Shown here one piece after another: positions 1-9,985 of a stretch of DNA of 64,000 bases; the stretch's first letter is position 1; each line of letters begins with the position of its first letter. Origin of the DNA: Pantoea sp. 1.19 (GTDB lineage Bacteria > Pseudomonadota > Gammaproteobacteria > Enterobacterales > Enterobacteriaceae); the NCBI RefSeq assembly GCF_001922585.1, contig NZ_MRBS01000004.1, positions 62,001-126,000 on the forward strand. Direction: 5' to 3'. The notes under the pieces were generated by a model. The model was given only the letters and a program-made list of their open reading frames with translations. It was not told the origin of the DNA and ran no database searches. The position numbers were made by a program, and so were the translations under genes.

Positions 1-41
1 TGCTTGCCGCGCTGGACGCCACGGCAATTCAGCGCTGGTAA
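1..41 (+). CDS. folK: FolK C-terminus (partial)
   Basis: Only the last 12 codons and the TAA stop are present; they read LAALDATAIQRW. The end resembles the aromatic-tailed C-terminus of 6-hydroxymethyl-7,8-dihydropterin pyrophosphokinase, and folK is the usual gene directly before panB in enterobacteria. The assignment rests mainly on this neighbourhood because too little protein is visible for a motif. Confidence 0.55.
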   Translation, partial: LAALDATAIQRW

Positions 42-108
42 ACGCCACGTTCCCTTCATGCCGACCTTTGATTAAGATAGCCGCTTATCGAACGCCAACG
101 AGGTTGCC

Positions 109-903
109 ATGAAACCCACCACCCTTTCGCATTTGCGCCAGTGGAAACAGCAGGGGCGCAAATTTGCCACCCTGACCGCCTATGACTTCAGCTTTGCCCG
201 CCTGTTTGCCGATGAGGGCATTGCTGTGCTGCTGATTGGTGATTCGCTGGGCATGACCGTGCAGGGGCACGATTCGACCCTGCCGGTCACCGTCGAGCAC
301 ATCGCTTACCACACCGCGGCGGTCCGTCGCGGCGCGCCGCAGGCGCTGGTGATGGCCGACCTGCCGTTTATGGCTTACGCCACCCCGGAGCAGACCTGTG
401 CTAACGCGGCGCAGCTGATGCGCGCCGGCGCCAATCTGGTGAAGCTGGAGGGCGGGGCCTGGCTGTGTGAAACGGTACGGCAGCTGACCGAGCGCGCCGT
501 GCCGGTGTGCGGTCACCTCGGCCTGACGCCGCAGTCGGTCAATATTTTCGGCGGCTACAAAGTGCAGGGACGCGACAGTGACGCGGCCGATCGCCTGCTG
601 GCCGACGCGCTGGCGCTGGAGGCCGCCGGCGCTCAGCTGCTGGTGCTGGAGTGCGTTCCGGTCGCGCTGGCGCGGCGCGTGACCGACGCGCTGGCGATCC
701 CGGTTATCGGCATCGGCGCCGGTAACGTCACCGACGGCCAGATTCTGGTGATGCACGATGCCTTCGGGCTGACCGGCGGTCATATTCCAAAATTCACCAA
801 AAATTTCCTGACCGGCCAGCCGGATATTCGCGCGGCGGTGCGGGCCTACATTGCAGAAGTGGAGGCGGGCACCTGGCCCGCCGCTGAACACAGTTTCCAA
901 TAA
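109..903 (+). CDS. panB: 3-methyl-2-oxobutanoate hydroxymethyltransferase
   Basis: Cytosolic enzyme that adds a hydroxymethyl group from 5,10-methylene-THF to 2-oxoisovalerate, giving ketopantoate, the first step of pantothenate synthesis. The 264-residue product has the full length of the family. The metal-binding and catalytic acids sit at the expected positions: D45 (IGDSLGM), D84 (VMADLPF), E114 (VKLEGG) and E181. The ATG follows a short GAGG. The panC start lies 14 nt after the stop, so panB and panC are almost certainly co-transcribed. Confidence 0.97.
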   Translation: MKPTTLSHLRQWKQQGRKFATLTAYDFSFARLFADEGIAVLLIGDSLGMTVQGHDSTLPVTVEHIAYHTAAVRRGAPQALVMADLPFMAYATPEQTCANAAQLMRAGANLVKLEGGAWLCETVRQLTERAVPVCGHLGLTPQSVNIFGGYKVQGRDSDAADRLLADALALEAAGAQLLVLECVPVALARRVTDALAIPVIGIGAGNVTDGQILVMHDAFGLTGGHIPKFTKNFLTGQPDIRAAVRAYIAEVEAGTWPAAEHSFQ

Positions 904-916
904 ACAGGAGAAAGGC

Positions 917-1771
917 GTGCTGATTATCGAAACCCCGCCGCTGCTGCGCCGCGAGATCCGTCGCTGGCGTCAGGAGGGCAAACGCATTGCGCTGGTTCCC
1001 ACCATGGGCAACCTGCACGACGGCCACATGACGCTGGTGGAGGAGGCGCGCGCGCGCGCCGACATCGTCGTGGTCTCGATTTTCGTCAATCCGATGCAGT
1101 TCGATCGCGCTGACGATCTGGCACGCTATCCGCGTACGCTGCAGGAGGATTGCGAGCGACTGAACAAGCGCAACGTGGATCTGGTCTTCGCCCCGGCGCC
1201 GCAGGTCATCTATCCGCAGGGGCTGGACGCGCAGACGTTTGTTGAAGTCCCCGGCCTCTCCGCGCTACTGGAGGGAGCCAGTCGTCCCGGCCACTTCCGC
1301 GGCGTCACCACCATCGTCAGCAAGCTGTTCAACCTGGTACAGCCGGATCTCGCCTGCTTTGGCGAGAAGGATTATCAGCAGCTGGCGCTGATCCGCAAGC
1401 TGGTCACCGACATGGGCTACGACATCGACATTGTTGGCGTGCCCACCGTGCGGGCCAAAGACGGGCTGGCACTCAGCTCGCGCAATGGCTACCTCAGCGC
1501 CGATGAGCGCAAGCTGGCGCCGGGGCTGAGCCAGGTGATGAACGCCGTGGCGGAGAAGATGCGCAACGGCGAACGCCACGTTGACGATCTGCTGGCGGAG
1601 GCTGAACAACAGCTGGCGGAAAAAGGGCTGCGCGCCGATGGCCTGGCGATCTGCGACGCGGAGAGCCTGCTTCCGCTGACCACCGACAGCCAGCGCGCGG
1701 TGATCCTGATGGCCGCGTGGCTTGGAAAAGCGCGATTGATTGATAATCAACAGGTTGATTTAACCCAGTAG
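917..1771 (+). CDS. panC: Pantothenate synthetase
   Basis: ATP-dependent ligase joining pantoate and beta-alanine to make pantothenate. I place the start at a GTG (917) because it gives [10 protein letters not shown], the normal N-terminus of the family, follows AGGAGAAAG, and yields 284 residues, close to the usual 283. Upstream ATG codons in this frame lie inside panB. The nucleotide-binding [10 protein letters not shown] motif (about residues 28-37) and [10 protein letters not shown] are intact. It is the second gene of the panBC pair. Confidence 0.97.
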   Translation: MLIIETPPLLRREIRRWRQEGKRIALVPTMGNLHDGHMTLVEEARARADIVVVSIFVNPMQFDRADDLARYPRTLQEDCERLNKRNVDLVFAPAPQVIYPQGLDAQTFVEVPGLSALLEGASRPGHFRGVTTIVSKLFNLVQPDLACFGEKDYQQLALIRKLVTDMGYDIDIVGVPTVRAKDGLALSSRNGYLSADERKLAPGLSQVMNAVAEKMRNGERHVDDLLAEAEQQLAEKGLRADGLAICDAESLLPLTTDSQRAVILMAAWLGKARLIDNQQVDLTQ

Positions 1772-1873
1772 ACAAGCGCTGCGCCAGCGGCAATACTGGC
1801 GCGGAGAGGGGCGGTCTACCCGCCCGGCGCCGCGGTGGCGCAGGATGCAGAACAGAGAGAAAGGTACAGGGTC

Positions 1874-2254
1874 ATGAAACGCACTATGCTGCAAGGCAAG
1901 CTTCACCGGGTTACGGTCACCCAGGCCGATTTGCATTACGAGGGCTCCTGCGCCATCGATCAGGATTTCCTCGACGCCTCCGGCATACTCGAATACGAAG
2001 CCATCGATATTTATAACGTCAATAACGGCCAGCGTTTTTCCACCTATGCGATTGCCGCCGAGCGCGGCTCCCGCATCATTTCGGTTAACGGCGCCGCGGC
2101 GCGCTGCGCCTGCGTTGGCGATGTGCTGATTATCTGTTCTTACGTGGAGATGGCGGATGAGGCGGCGCGCAGCTGGCAGCCAAAGGTCGCCTATTTTGAA
2201 GAGCATAACGTGATGAAGCGCGTCGCGAAGGCGGTGCCGGTGCAGGTGGCCTGA
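1874..2254 (+). CDS. panD: Aspartate 1-decarboxylase (pyruvoyl) proenzyme
   Basis: Decarboxylates L-aspartate to beta-alanine, the second substrate of PanC. The 126-residue product is exactly the family length. The self-processing site is present as G24-S25 within [10 protein letters not shown]; cleavage there creates the pyruvoyl cofactor on the new alpha chain. The ATG at 1874 gives [10 protein letters not shown]; an in-frame upstream extension has no homology. A 102-nt gap separates it from panC and holds a small inverted repeat (GCGCCAG/CTGGCGC), so it may have its own promoter. The E. coli yadD that lies between panC and panD is absent. Confidence 0.97.
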   Translation: MKRTMLQGKLHRVTVTQADLHYEGSCAIDQDFLDASGILEYEAIDIYNVNNGQRFSTYAIAAERGSRIISVNGAAARCACVGDVLIICSYVEMADEAARSWQPKVAYFEEHNVMKRVAKAVPVQVA

Positions 2255-2260
2255 GGCCAG

Positions 2261-2286
2261 ACGGGGCCGACCCACGTCGGCCCCGT
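2261..2286. terminator. Hairpin between panD and yadH
   Basis: Perfect 11-bp stem (ACGGGGCCGAC with GTCGGCCCCGT) and a 4-nt loop between the convergent ends of panD and yadH. It lacks a long T tract on either side, so it is probably a bidirectional 3'-end structure rather than a textbook intrinsic terminator. Confidence 0.6.
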
Positions 2287-2292
2287 TGCCAG

Positions 2293-3063
2293 TCAGGTGC
2301 GCAGACCGCGCCCGCGCTGAATCAGCGCCCAGACCAGCACGTAAAACACCACGATAAACGCCAGCAGCACCGACATCGTCAGCACCAGCGGCACATCGTT
2401 AATGCCGAGAAAGCCGTAGCGGAAGCCGCTTATCATATAGACGATCGGATTGAGCTTCGATACCGCCTGCCACACCGGCGGCAGCAGCGACAGCGAGTAA
2501 AACACCCCACCGAGATAAGTCAGCGGCGTCAGTACAAACGTCGGGATCAGGCTGATATCGTCAAAGGTGCGGGCAAACACCGCATTCAGCAGCCCGGCCA
2601 GCGAAAACAGGATCGCCGTCAGCAGCAGCGTCAGCGCCACCATCAGCCAGGAGTGCACCTGGAACGGCACGAAAAACAGCGAAATCGCCGTGACCAGAAT
2701 GCCAACGCACAGCCCGCGCGCCACCCCGCCGCCAACGTAGCCGGCAATAATGATATGGGTTGGCACCGGCGCCACCAGCAGCTCTTCGATATTGCGCTGA
2801 AACTTACTGCTGAAAAACGATGACGCCACGTTGGCGTAGGCGTTAGTGATCACCGCCATCATGATCAGTCCCGGCACGATAAACTGCATATAGCTAAAGC
2901 CGTGCATCTCACCGATGCGCGAGCCGATCAGATTGCCAAAGATGATGAAGTACAGGGTCATGGTAATGACCGGCGGCACCAGCGTCTGAATCCAGATGCG
3001 GGCAAAACGGTTGACCTCTTTTGCCCAAATGCTTTTCAGCGCTACCCAGTAAAGATGCGTCAT
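2293..3063 (-). CDS. yadH: ABC-2 type transporter permease YadH
   Basis: Inner-membrane permease of an ABC-2 exporter; 256 residues with about six hydrophobic segments, for example FIVPGLIMMAVITNAY and the C-terminal VLTMSVLLAFIVVFYVLV. It follows yadG with a 4-nt ATGA overlap, so the two subunits are translationally coupled and form one transporter. The substrate is not known for this pair. Length and order match E. coli YadGH. Confidence 0.93.
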   Translation of the reverse strand: MTHLYWVALKSIWAKEVNRFARIWIQTLVPPVITMTLYFIIFGNLIGSRIGEMHGFSYMQFIVPGLIMMAVITNAYANVASSFFSSKFQRNIEELLVAPVPTHIIIAGYVGGGVARGLCVGILVTAISLFFVPFQVHSWLMVALTLLLTAILFSLAGLLNAVFARTFDDISLIPTFVLTPLTYLGGVFYSLSLLPPVWQAVSKLNPIVYMISGFRYGFLGINDVPLVLTMSVLLAFIVVFYVLVWALIQRGRGLRT

Positions 3064-3986
3064 GCCGAAGCCCCCTTTGCGCCCTGCGTTAATCCCACAA
3101 ACAACTCCTCCAGTCGGTTCGCCTTATTGCGCATACTGAGGACGGTAATTCCCTGGGCGCTCAGCTGCGAAAACACGCTGTTCAGCCCCTGCTCGCGCAT
3201 CACCTCTACCTCCAGCGTGGTGGTATCCACCAGCCGGTATTGAAAGCCTTCCAGCTTCGGCAGCGGGCTTTTCGGCGCCAGGTCGAGGATAAACGTTTCC
3301 GATTTGAGTTTGGCCAGCAGCGCCTTCATTGAGGTGTTTTCCACCAGCTCCCCGCGCTGGATGATCCCGATGTTGCGGCACAACATCTCGGCTTCTTCCA
3401 GATAGTGGGTGGTCAGAATGATGGTGGTGCCCTGCGCGTTCAGCTCCTGCAGGAAGGTCCACATGGAGCGGCGCAGCTCAATGTCCACCCCGGCGGTGGG
3501 TTCATCGAGGATCAGCAGTCTGGGCTCATGCATCAGCGCCCGGGCGATCATCAGGCGGCGCTTCATGCCGCCGGAGAGCATCCGCGCACGCTCATTACGT
3601 TTTTCCCATAAATCGAGCTGGCGCAGGTATTTTTCTGCGCGCACCAGCGCGTCGCGGCGCTCCACGCCGTAGTAGCCCGCCTGATTCACCACGATCTGCA
3701 ACACGGTCTCAAACGGGTTGAAGTTAAATTCTTGCGGGACCAGACCGAGCTGACGTTTGGCATTCACCACGTCCTGCGACAGATCGTAACCAAACACGCG
3801 CACCCTGCCGGCGGTTTTGTTCACCAGCGAACTGATGATGCCGATGGTGGTGGATTTTCCGGCGCCGTTTGGCCCCAGCAGCGCGTAAAAGTCGCCGGCA
3901 TCAACCGCTAAGTCGATCCCTTTCAGGGCCTGAACCCCACCCGGGTAGGTTTTGGCCAGCTTTTCAAGTTCCAGTGCAAAGGTCAT
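3060..3986 (-). CDS. yadG: ABC transporter ATP-binding protein YadG
   Basis: ATPase partner of YadH. The 308-residue protein shows Walker A (GPNGAGKSTTIG, about residues 39-50), the ABC signature LSGGMKRRL, Walker B LLILDEPTAGVD and the switch histidine in LTTHYLEEAE. The C-terminal 80 residues form the extension found in ABC-2 exporter ATPases. The gene is transcribed away from can, sharing a 107-bp promoter region. Confidence 0.94.
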   Translation of the reverse strand: MTFALELEKLAKTYPGGVQALKGIDLAVDAGDFYALLGPNGAGKSTTIGIISSLVNKTAGRVRVFGYDLSQDVVNAKRQLGLVPQEFNFNPFETVLQIVVNQAGYYGVERRDALVRAEKYLRQLDLWEKRNERARMLSGGMKRRLMIARALMHEPRLLILDEPTAGVDIELRRSMWTFLQELNAQGTTIILTTHYLEEAEMLCRNIGIIQRGELVENTSMKALLAKLKSETFILDLAPKSPLPKLEGFQYRLVDTTTLEVEVMREQGLNSVFSQLSAQGITVLSMRNKANRLEELFVGLTQGAKGASA

Positions 3987-4093
3987 AAAGGTTAACAGCC
4001 CTGTAGATGATGTCTCTTTTTTAACATTTCAAATCGCGGTCGCCTGGCCTATAGTACCGCCACGCATTTTGCCTGGGACAGGTCACCGACAGC

Positions 4094-4774
4094 ATGAAAG
4101 ATATCGATACTCTGATGAGTAACAACCGCGCGTGGTCAACACGGCTGAAGGATGAAGATCCCGGCTTTTTTCAGCAGCTGGCCACGGCGCAGACGCCGCG
4201 CTTTTTGTGGATCGGCTGCGCCGACAGTCGCGTGCCCGCCGAACGCCTTACCGGCCTGGCACCGGGCGAGCTCTTTGTGCATCGCAACGTCGCCAATCTG
4301 GTTATCCATACTGACCTGAACTGCCTGTCCGTGGTGCAGTACGCCGTTGATGTTCTGCAGGTCGAGCACATCATTATCTGCGGCCACTACGACTGCGGTG
4401 GCGTGCAGGCGGCGCTGGAGAATCCGGAACTGGGTCTGATCAACAACTGGCTGCTGCACATTCGCGATCTGTGGTACAAGCATAGCTCGCTGCTGGGTGA
4501 ACTGCCGCCGGAAAAACGCTTCGACAAACTGTGCGAAATTAACGTGGTAGAGCAAGTCTACAACCTCGGTCACTCCACCATTATGCAGTCCGCCTGGAAA
4601 CGCGGTCAGAAAGTGAACATTCACGGTTGGATCTACGGCGTCCACGATGGCTGCCTGCGCGATCTGGAAGTGGCATCCAGTAATCGCGAGCTGTTAGAGC
4701 AGCGCTACCGTCGCGCTATCGCCAGCCTGCTGCAGAATCCGGACAGCCTACGCGAAGGCCAATGCGCGGAGTAG
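4094..4774 (+). CDS. can: Beta-class carbonic anhydrase
   Basis: Cytosolic zinc enzyme interconverting CO2 and bicarbonate. The 226-residue protein has the beta-class zinc ligands C42, H98 and C101, with the D44-R46 dyad in CADSRVP. It is nearly collinear with E. coli Can except for a divergent C-terminal tail a few residues longer. Residue 100 is aspartate (HYDCGG) where E. coli Can has glycine; that variant occurs in other beta-class enzymes and should not abolish activity. Confidence 0.96.
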   Translation: MKDIDTLMSNNRAWSTRLKDEDPGFFQQLATAQTPRFLWIGCADSRVPAERLTGLAPGELFVHRNVANLVIHTDLNCLSVVQYAVDVLQVEHIIICGHYDCGGVQAALENPELGLINNWLLHIRDLWYKHSSLLGELPPEKRFDKLCEINVVEQVYNLGHSTIMQSAWKRGQKVNIHGWIYGVHDGCLRDLEVASSNRELLEQRYRRAIASLLQNPDSLREGQCAE

Positions 4775-4781
4775 TTTATCT

Positions 4782-4802
4782 GAAGGCCGACGGGCGGCCT
4801 TC
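4782..4802. terminator. Hairpin between can and hpt
   Basis: GAAGGCCG and CGGCCTTC form an 8-bp stem around a 5-nt loop between the convergent can and hpt genes, eight bases after the can stop. The plus-strand continuation ATCGTTTGTG has only a weak T run, so efficiency is uncertain. Confidence 0.55.
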
Positions 4803-4822
4803 ATCGTTTGTGCCCTGATGAC

Positions 4823-5359
4823 TTACTCGCCGGTCGGCACCACTTTACCGACGTAGGGAAGATGGCGGTAGCGCTGTGCGTAGTCGATACCGTACCCCAC
4901 CACGAACTCATCGGGAATGGCAAAACCCACGTACTCAACCGCCACGTCCACTTCACGCCGTTCCGGCTTGTCCAGCAGCGTACAGATCGCCAGCGATTTG
5001 GGCTCGCGCAGGCGCAGGATTTCACGCACTTTGCTCAGCGTGTTACCGGAATCAATGATGTCTTCGACGATCAACACGTCTTTGCCGCGGATATCCTCGT
5101 CGAGGTCTTTCAGGATTTTCACGTCGCGGGTGCTCGACATACCGCTGCCGTAACTGGAGGCGGTCATAAAATCGACTTCGTGCGGCACGTCAATGGCGCG
5201 ACACAGATCGGCCATAAACATGAACGAGCCGCGCAGCAGGCCAACCAGTACCATATCGCTGCCGCTGTCGCGGTAGCGGGCGTTAATTTGCTGACCTAAT
5301 TCGAGGATACGGGATTTGATCTCCGGTTCGGAAATCATCACTTCAACGGTGTGTTTCAT
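4823..5359 (-). CDS. hpt: Hypoxanthine phosphoribosyltransferase
   Basis: Purine-salvage enzyme transferring phosphoribose from PRPP to hypoxanthine (and guanine, less well). The 178-residue product is full length. The PRPP-binding loop [14 protein letters not shown] lies at residues 96-109, and [11 protein letters not shown] near residue 40 is the conserved pyrophosphate-binding loop. It faces can tail to tail. The glucose dehydrogenase gene gcd, which separates hpt from cueO in E. coli, is missing; the 108-bp gap to the cueO stop contains nothing recognisable. Confidence 0.96.
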   Translation of the reverse strand: MKHTVEVMISEPEIKSRILELGQQINARYRDSGSDMVLVGLLRGSFMFMADLCRAIDVPHEVDFMTASSYGSGMSSTRDVKILKDLDEDIRGKDVLIVEDIIDSGNTLSKVREILRLREPKSLAICTLLDKPERREVDVAVEYVGFAIPDEFVVGYGIDYAQRYRHLPYVGKVVPTGE

Positions 5360-5467
5360 AGTATTCAGATTGGTTGCGGAACGAAAGCAACGCAGTCTAG
5401 CACACTCTGCCCGGCGGACGGCAGGATTGATTGCCTGCCACCGACGTCGCCGGTAGCAGGCTGGGGG

Positions 5468-7093
5468 TCAGCTCACGGTAAATCCGAGCATCATACCGGT
5501 ATCCTCATGCTCCAGCAGGTGGCAATGCGCCATATAGGCCTGTGCCGCCGACGCCGGGTGGGCAAACCGCACCAGCACCTCGCTGCGACCGCCCTCCACC
5601 AGCACCATGTCTTTCCAGCCGCGGCGGTGCGCGGCGGGTGGCTGACCGTTTTCCGACAGAATGCGGAACTGCGTGCCGTGAATATGAAAAGGATGGCGCA
5701 TCATGTCGCCCTCGCCGCTGATCGTCCATTTTTCCCAGACGCCGCGGCCGGCGGTAAACGCCGGGGTTTCCATGGCAAACGGCTGACCGTTAATCCGGTT
5801 GGCGCTGTGCAGATCCAGCGCCCCGCCGGAGGTGGCTTCCGCCCCGTGGCCACCGTGCCTCTGCCCGGCCCCCGGGGTCGGTTTACCCGCGCCCATCGCC
5901 GCGGAGTGCTGGCCGGCATCGTGCATCCCCTCTGCGCCGTGCATCGCCATACTGACGCCGGCCATCGCCTGATGACCGTAGCGCCGCATCAGCGCCTGCA
6001 TCCCACGCGCGTCAAGCCGCGGATCCATCGACAGCCGCAGCGTGCGCGCGGTCAGGCCGTCCAGCGCCGGCAGCGGCGGGAGCTCCGCCAGGCTGTCCGG
6101 CAGGGTTCCGCTGGCCATCACCCGCAGCGGCTGTAAGCGCAGCACCGACAGCGGTCGATCAAACGGCGGCAGCGTCATGCCCATTTGCGCGACCGGCAGC
6201 GTCATCAGCTCCACCTCGCGGCCGTCTGAGCAGTCGACCAGCACCTCAACGCGTTCACCAGGCAGCAGCGGCAGATCGCTGAGCGTCACCGGCTCCGCCA
6301 GCAGCCCGCCGTCGCTGGCAATCACGTACAGCGGCCGCTCATCGCTGGCCGCCAGCCGCAGCGAGCGGGCATTACAGCCGTTAAGCAGCCGCAGGCGGAT
6401 CCAACCGCGCGGCACCGCGTGCTGCGGCGCGATAACGCCGTTGGTTAACATTACGTCGCCAAACCAGCCCACCGCCGCAGTCATCTCATCCAGCTGATAA
6501 TCAATGCGCCGACCGTCGGCGCTGAAGCGCTTGTCCTGTAGGATCAGCGGAATATCGTCAACGCCCCACAGCGTCGGCAGCCGCAGACCGGCGCTCTGTT
6601 GATCCTCGATCAGTACCAGGCCGGCCAGTCCCTGAGCCACCTGATAACCGGTTTTACCGTGCAGATGCGGGTGGAACCAGCAGGTGGCGGCCGGCTGATC
6701 GACGGTAAAGCTGACGCGCCGCCGCCCGCCCGCGGGAATGACCCCCTGCGGACCGCCGTCGACGTCCCCGGGCACCTCCAGTCCGTGCCAGTGGACGGTG
6801 GTGGCCTCCGGCAGACGATTCTGAATCTCGACGCTGACCGGCTGCCCGCGCGTCAGCGCCAGCGCGGGTCCGAGCAGCGCGCCGTTGTAGCCCCAGCTGG
6901 TCACCGGCTGCCGATCAAACACGTGGCGCCCCTGCTGGACACTCAGCCGCAGCACGCCGTTGGCGTCCGGCGCCAGCCGCGTCGGCACCGGCAGCGCCGG
7001 ACGGGGCCGGGTCTGCGCCCGGGCGCCGCCCGTTGGCAGCAGCGCCGCACCGCCCAGCACCGCACCCAGTTTGATAAAATGTCGCCGTTTCAT
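5468..7093 (-). CDS. cueO: Multicopper oxidase CueO (cuprous oxidase)
   Basis: Periplasmic multicopper oxidase that oxidises Cu(I) and protects against copper. The start at 7093 gives a twin-arginine signal ([14 protein letters not shown] followed by a hydrophobic core and an ALA-like cleavage region); an upstream in-frame start would place nine residues before it. All four copper-ligand motifs are present: HWHG, HPHLHG, HPFHIHG and the C-terminal [13 protein letters not shown]. The Met/His-rich insert typical of CueO lies at about residues 375-425 (for example [20 protein letters not shown]). The product is 541 residues. A CueR-type promoter lies upstream. Confidence 0.96.
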   Translation of the reverse strand: MKRRHFIKLGAVLGGAALLPTGGARAQTRPRPALPVPTRLAPDANGVLRLSVQQGRHVFDRQPVTSWGYNGALLGPALALTRGQPVSVEIQNRLPEATTVHWHGLEVPGDVDGGPQGVIPAGGRRRVSFTVDQPAATCWFHPHLHGKTGYQVAQGLAGLVLIEDQQSAGLRLPTLWGVDDIPLILQDKRFSADGRRIDYQLDEMTAAVGWFGDVMLTNGVIAPQHAVPRGWIRLRLLNGCNARSLRLAASDERPLYVIASDGGLLAEPVTLSDLPLLPGERVEVLVDCSDGREVELMTLPVAQMGMTLPPFDRPLSVLRLQPLRVMASGTLPDSLAELPPLPALDGLTARTLRLSMDPRLDARGMQALMRRYGHQAMAGVSMAMHGAEGMHDAGQHSAAMGAGKPTPGAGQRHGGHGAEATSGGALDLHSANRINGQPFAMETPAFTAGRGVWEKWTISGEGDMMRHPFHIHGTQFRILSENGQPPAAHRRGWKDMVLVEGGRSEVLVRFAHPASAAQAYMAHCHLLEHEDTGMMLGFTVS

Positions 7094-7124
7094 CTTCTGT
7101 TCCCTGTGATAGATAGCCACTGCC

Positions 7125-7155
7125 AGCCTAAACCCTCCCCTTACCAGAAGGTCAA
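7125..7155 (-). promoter_or_regulatory. CueR-type copper-responsive promoter of cueO
   Basis: On the minus strand, -35 TTGACC and -10 TAGGCT are separated by 19 bp, the overlong spacer typical of MerR-family activated promoters. The spacer region contains the imperfect dyad ACCTTCTGG...GGGGAGGGT (7132-7152), close to known CueR operators of copA and cueO. The promoter lies 32 bp upstream of the cueO ATG. Confidence 0.8.
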
Positions 7156-7266
7156 GTGGCGTGCCGCCGTGCGGGCGGGATTATCCGATTTTTTTACAGC
7201 AGAGGGCCTGAATCGGCGGTGAAACTGTGCTAACGTCTGCTGCATCCTGTCCTGATGAGAATCCGT

Positions 7267-7614
7267 ATGAAGAAGAGCATTCAGGCTCTGTGCTGTACTG
7301 CCCTGCTGGCCTGCTCCACTCACAGCTATGCCCTGAGCGAATCCGAAGCGGAAGACTTAGCCGACCTCACCGCGGTGTTTGTCTATCTGAAAAACGATTG
7401 TGGCTACGAGGCGCTGCCGGAAGGACAAATACGCCGCGCGCTGATTTTTTTCGCCCAGCAGAACCGCTGGGATCTGGCCAATTACAACAGTTACAATATG
7501 AAAGCGCTGGGTGAAGCGAGTTACAAAGACCTGAGCGGCATTGCCATTGCTAACGACAAAAAGTGCCAATCGCTGGCGCGGGATTCGCTCAGCCTGCTGG
7601 CGTATGTAAAGTAA
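7267..7614 (+). CDS. yacC: YacC family periplasmic protein
   Basis: 115-residue protein of unknown function, the exact length of E. coli YacC. The start MKKSIQALCC gives a Sec signal peptide ending near SYA-LSESEAED; an ATG four codons upstream is possible but less typical. The conserved core ADLTAVFVYLKNDCGY and the C-terminal RDSLSLLAYVK are unchanged in character. Two cysteines in the mature part (NDCGY and KKCQS) probably form a disulfide. The gene lies between cueO (divergent) and speE as in E. coli. Confidence 0.93.
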   Translation: MKKSIQALCCTALLACSTHSYALSESEAEDLADLTAVFVYLKNDCGYEALPEGQIRRALIFFAQQNRWDLANYNSYNMKALGEASYKDLSGIAIANDKKCQSLARDSLSLLAYVK

Positions 7615-7724
7615 CCCCTCGCGCCGCCCTCCTGCTGTCGATTTGACCGTGCAACCCCGGTCAGAGTTCGCTATCATAGCGCGCCCATTTTTCATGGTTG
7701 TTGACACTGGAGGACGCCCCCCAC

Positions 7725-8588
7725 ATGGCGCAAAATGAAACATGGTATGAGACCCTTCATGCCGGCTTCGGACAATACTTTTCCGTCGATAACGTGCTGT
7801 ATCGCGAAAAAACCGAACACCAGGATCTGGTCATTTTTGAAAACGCGGCCATGGGTCGCGTCATGGCGCTGGACGGCGTGGTGCAAACCACCGAGCGCGA
7901 TGAGTTTATCTACCACGAAATGCTGACCCACGTGCCGCTGCTGGCGCACGGCGCGGCGAAGAGCGTGCTGATCATTGGCGGCGGCGACGGCGGTATGCTG
8001 CGCGAAGTGTGTCGCCACGCACAGCTGGAACGCATCACCATGGTGGAAATTGACGCCGACGTGGTCAACTTCTGTAAAACCTGGCTGCCGAACCACAGCG
8101 CCGGGGCCTATGACGATCCGCGCTTCCAGCTGGTTATCGACGACGGCGTGAACTTCGTGACGCAAACCGATCAGACGTTTGATCTGATCATTTCCGACTG
8201 CACGGATCCGATCGGCCCCGGTGAAAGCCTGTTCACCTCCGCGTTTTATGCGGGCTGTAAGCGCTGCCTGAACGACAACGGCATTTTTGTCGCCCAGAAC
8301 GGCGTCTGCTTCCTGCAGCAGGATGAAGCGGTCACCAGCCACACGAAGCTCGGCCACTATTTTGGCGATGTCAGCTTTTATCAGGCGGCGATTCCTACCT
8401 ACTACGGCGGAATCATGACGTTTGCCTGGGCCAGCGACAACCCGGCCCTGCGCCAGCTGGACGTCGGGACCCTGCAGACACGCTTTGAGGCCGCTGGCCT
8501 GACCTGCCGTTACTACAATCCGGCCATCCACACTGGCAGCTTTGCCCTGCCGCAATATCTGCTGAATGCCCTGTCAGCCAACGGCTGA
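7725..8588 (+). CDS. speE: Spermidine synthase
   Basis: Transfers the aminopropyl group of decarboxylated S-adenosylmethionine to putrescine. The ATG at 7725 gives [12 protein letters not shown] and 287 residues, as in the family; nine in-frame upstream codons lack homology. The cofactor-binding [13 protein letters not shown] and the catalytic region [14 protein letters not shown] are intact. It is followed 26 nt later by speD, which supplies its cofactor, so the pair is an operon. Confidence 0.97.
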   Translation: MAQNETWYETLHAGFGQYFSVDNVLYREKTEHQDLVIFENAAMGRVMALDGVVQTTERDEFIYHEMLTHVPLLAHGAAKSVLIIGGGDGGMLREVCRHAQLERITMVEIDADVVNFCKTWLPNHSAGAYDDPRFQLVIDDGVNFVTQTDQTFDLIISDCTDPIGPGESLFTSAFYAGCKRCLNDNGIFVAQNGVCFLQQDEAVTSHTKLGHYFGDVSFYQAAIPTYYGGIMTFAWASDNPALRQLDVGTLQTRFEAAGLTCRYYNPAIHTGSFALPQYLLNALSANG

Positions 8589-8614
8589 CGGCATATCTAA
8601 GGAGGTGAACAAAA

Positions 8615-9424
8615 TTGCAAAAGCTGAAACTGCATGGCTTCAACAACCTGACGAAAAGCCTGAGTTTTTGTATCTATGATATTTGCTATGCTAATAGCGC
8701 CGCCGAGCGCGACGGCTACATCGCTTATATTGACGAGCAATACAACGCCAATCGCCTGACCGAAATCCTGAGCGAAACCTGCTCCATTATCGGCGCCAAT
8801 ATTCTGAATGTTGCCCGCCAGGATTATGAACCGCAGGGCGCCAGCGTGACCATTCTGGTCAGCGAAGAGCCGGTCGACCCGCGAGACATTGATACCTCAG
8901 AACATCCCGGCCCGCTGCCGGACTCGGTGGTCGCCCACCTTGATAAAAGCCACATCTGCGTCCACACCTATCCGGAGAGCCATCCGGAGGGCGGACTCTG
9001 TACGTTTCGCGCCGACATTGAAGTGTCGACCTGCGGCGTGATTTCGCCGCTGAAAGCGCTGAACTACTTAATTCACCAGCTGGAATCTGACATCGTCACC
9101 ATCGACTATCGCGTGCGCGGCTTTACCCGCGATGTGAACGGGGTGAAGCACTTTATCGATCACGAGATTAACTCCATCCAGAACTTTATGTCGGAAGACA
9201 TGAAGGCGATGTATGACATGGTGGATGTGAACGTCTATCAGGAAAACATCTTTCACACCAAGATGCTGCTGAAAGAGTTCGATTTGAAACACTACCTGTT
9301 TAATACCCGCCCGGAAGATCTCAGCCCGCAGGAGCATAAGCGGATCACCGATCTGCTGTGGAAAGAGATGCGGGAAATTTATTATGGCCGCAACATTCCG
9401 GCCACGGGATTAAAGCTAAAATAG
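8615..9424 (+). CDS. speD: S-adenosylmethionine decarboxylase proenzyme
   Basis: Makes decarboxylated SAM for SpeE. The start is TTG (8615), supported by a near-perfect ribosome-binding site TAAGGAGGTGA seven to eight bases upstream and by the N-terminus [12 protein letters not shown]. coli speD also uses TTG. Self-cleavage between K111 and S112 ([15 protein letters not shown]) would create the pyruvoyl group. At 269 residues it is five longer than the E. coli protein because of a C-terminal TGLKLK extension. Confidence 0.96.
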   Translation: MQKLKLHGFNNLTKSLSFCIYDICYANSAAERDGYIAYIDEQYNANRLTEILSETCSIIGANILNVARQDYEPQGASVTILVSEEPVDPRDIDTSEHPGPLPDSVVAHLDKSHICVHTYPESHPEGGLCTFRADIEVSTCGVISPLKALNYLIHQLESDIVTIDYRVRGFTRDVNGVKHFIDHEINSIQNFMSEDMKAMYDMVDVNVYQENIFHTKMLLKEFDLKHYLFNTRPEDLSPQEHKRITDLLWKEMREIYYGRNIPATGLKLK

Positions 9425-9430
9425 CCCCGC

Positions 9431-9454
9431 GGGGCGGGAGACCTCTCCCGCCCC
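9431..9454. terminator. GC-rich hairpin between speD and yacL
   Basis: Perfect 11-bp stem (GGGGCGGGAGA with TCTCCCGCCCC) and a 2-nt loop, midway between the convergent speD and yacL genes. No T tract follows on either strand. Confidence 0.55.
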
Positions 9455-9473
9455 GGTGCGATCCGCGGCGGGA

Positions 9474-9836
9474 TCAACGCCCTTGCAAAAAGGCGCGCCA
9501 GGCGGCGATCACCGCGAGGAAATCCTCCAGGCCACACAATGCCAGACTCTCTTCGTCGTAATACCGCATGCCCTCTTCGAGCTCATCTCCCTCCAGCGCC
9601 AGCTGGTTGGCGCGAATCATCACCTCCTCCTCATCCAGCCACAGCGTGTATTCGTGGCCAATATGCTGCCACTGCCGCTCGCTGCCCCGTACCGCTGCCG
9701 CGGCGGCCTCGACGCTGTCCAGCAGCGCCAGATTCCCCTGCACCTCTTCGTTGAACCACTGACCAATGGCCTCGTGACCCATCGACATACGCACCTTCAC
9801 CGCACCGTTCAGGTCGCGCAAAAATTCGTATTCCAT
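9474..9836 (-). CDS. yacL: YacL family protein (UPF0231)
   Basis: Small acidic protein of unknown function. Two adjacent ATGs are possible; I use the second (9836), which leaves six bases after AAGGAG, gives [11 protein letters not shown] and yields 120 residues, exactly the usual length. Conserved blocks include [19 protein letters not shown] and [18 protein letters not shown]. It lies between speD and the malonate cluster; in E. coli it directly neighbours acnB, so the mdc block has been inserted next to it. Confidence 0.92.
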   Translation of the reverse strand: MEYEFLRDLNGAVKVRMSMGHEAIGQWFNEEVQGNLALLDSVEAAAAAVRGSERQWQHIGHEYTLWLDEEEVMIRANQLALEGDELEEGMRYYDEESLALCGLEDFLAVIAAWRAFLQGR

Positions 9837-9985
9837 CATACTCTCCTTCCGCGTCCGTCCTGCCCTGAGTATGGCTGACCGACGCGCACTCTGCACTGGC
9901 CGCGCATTATGGTGGCGCACGCCGCATCATACAAGCCAGCGATGCGCCACGCTGCTGTCCGGCATCCAATCGGAGGGAGGCGCTG

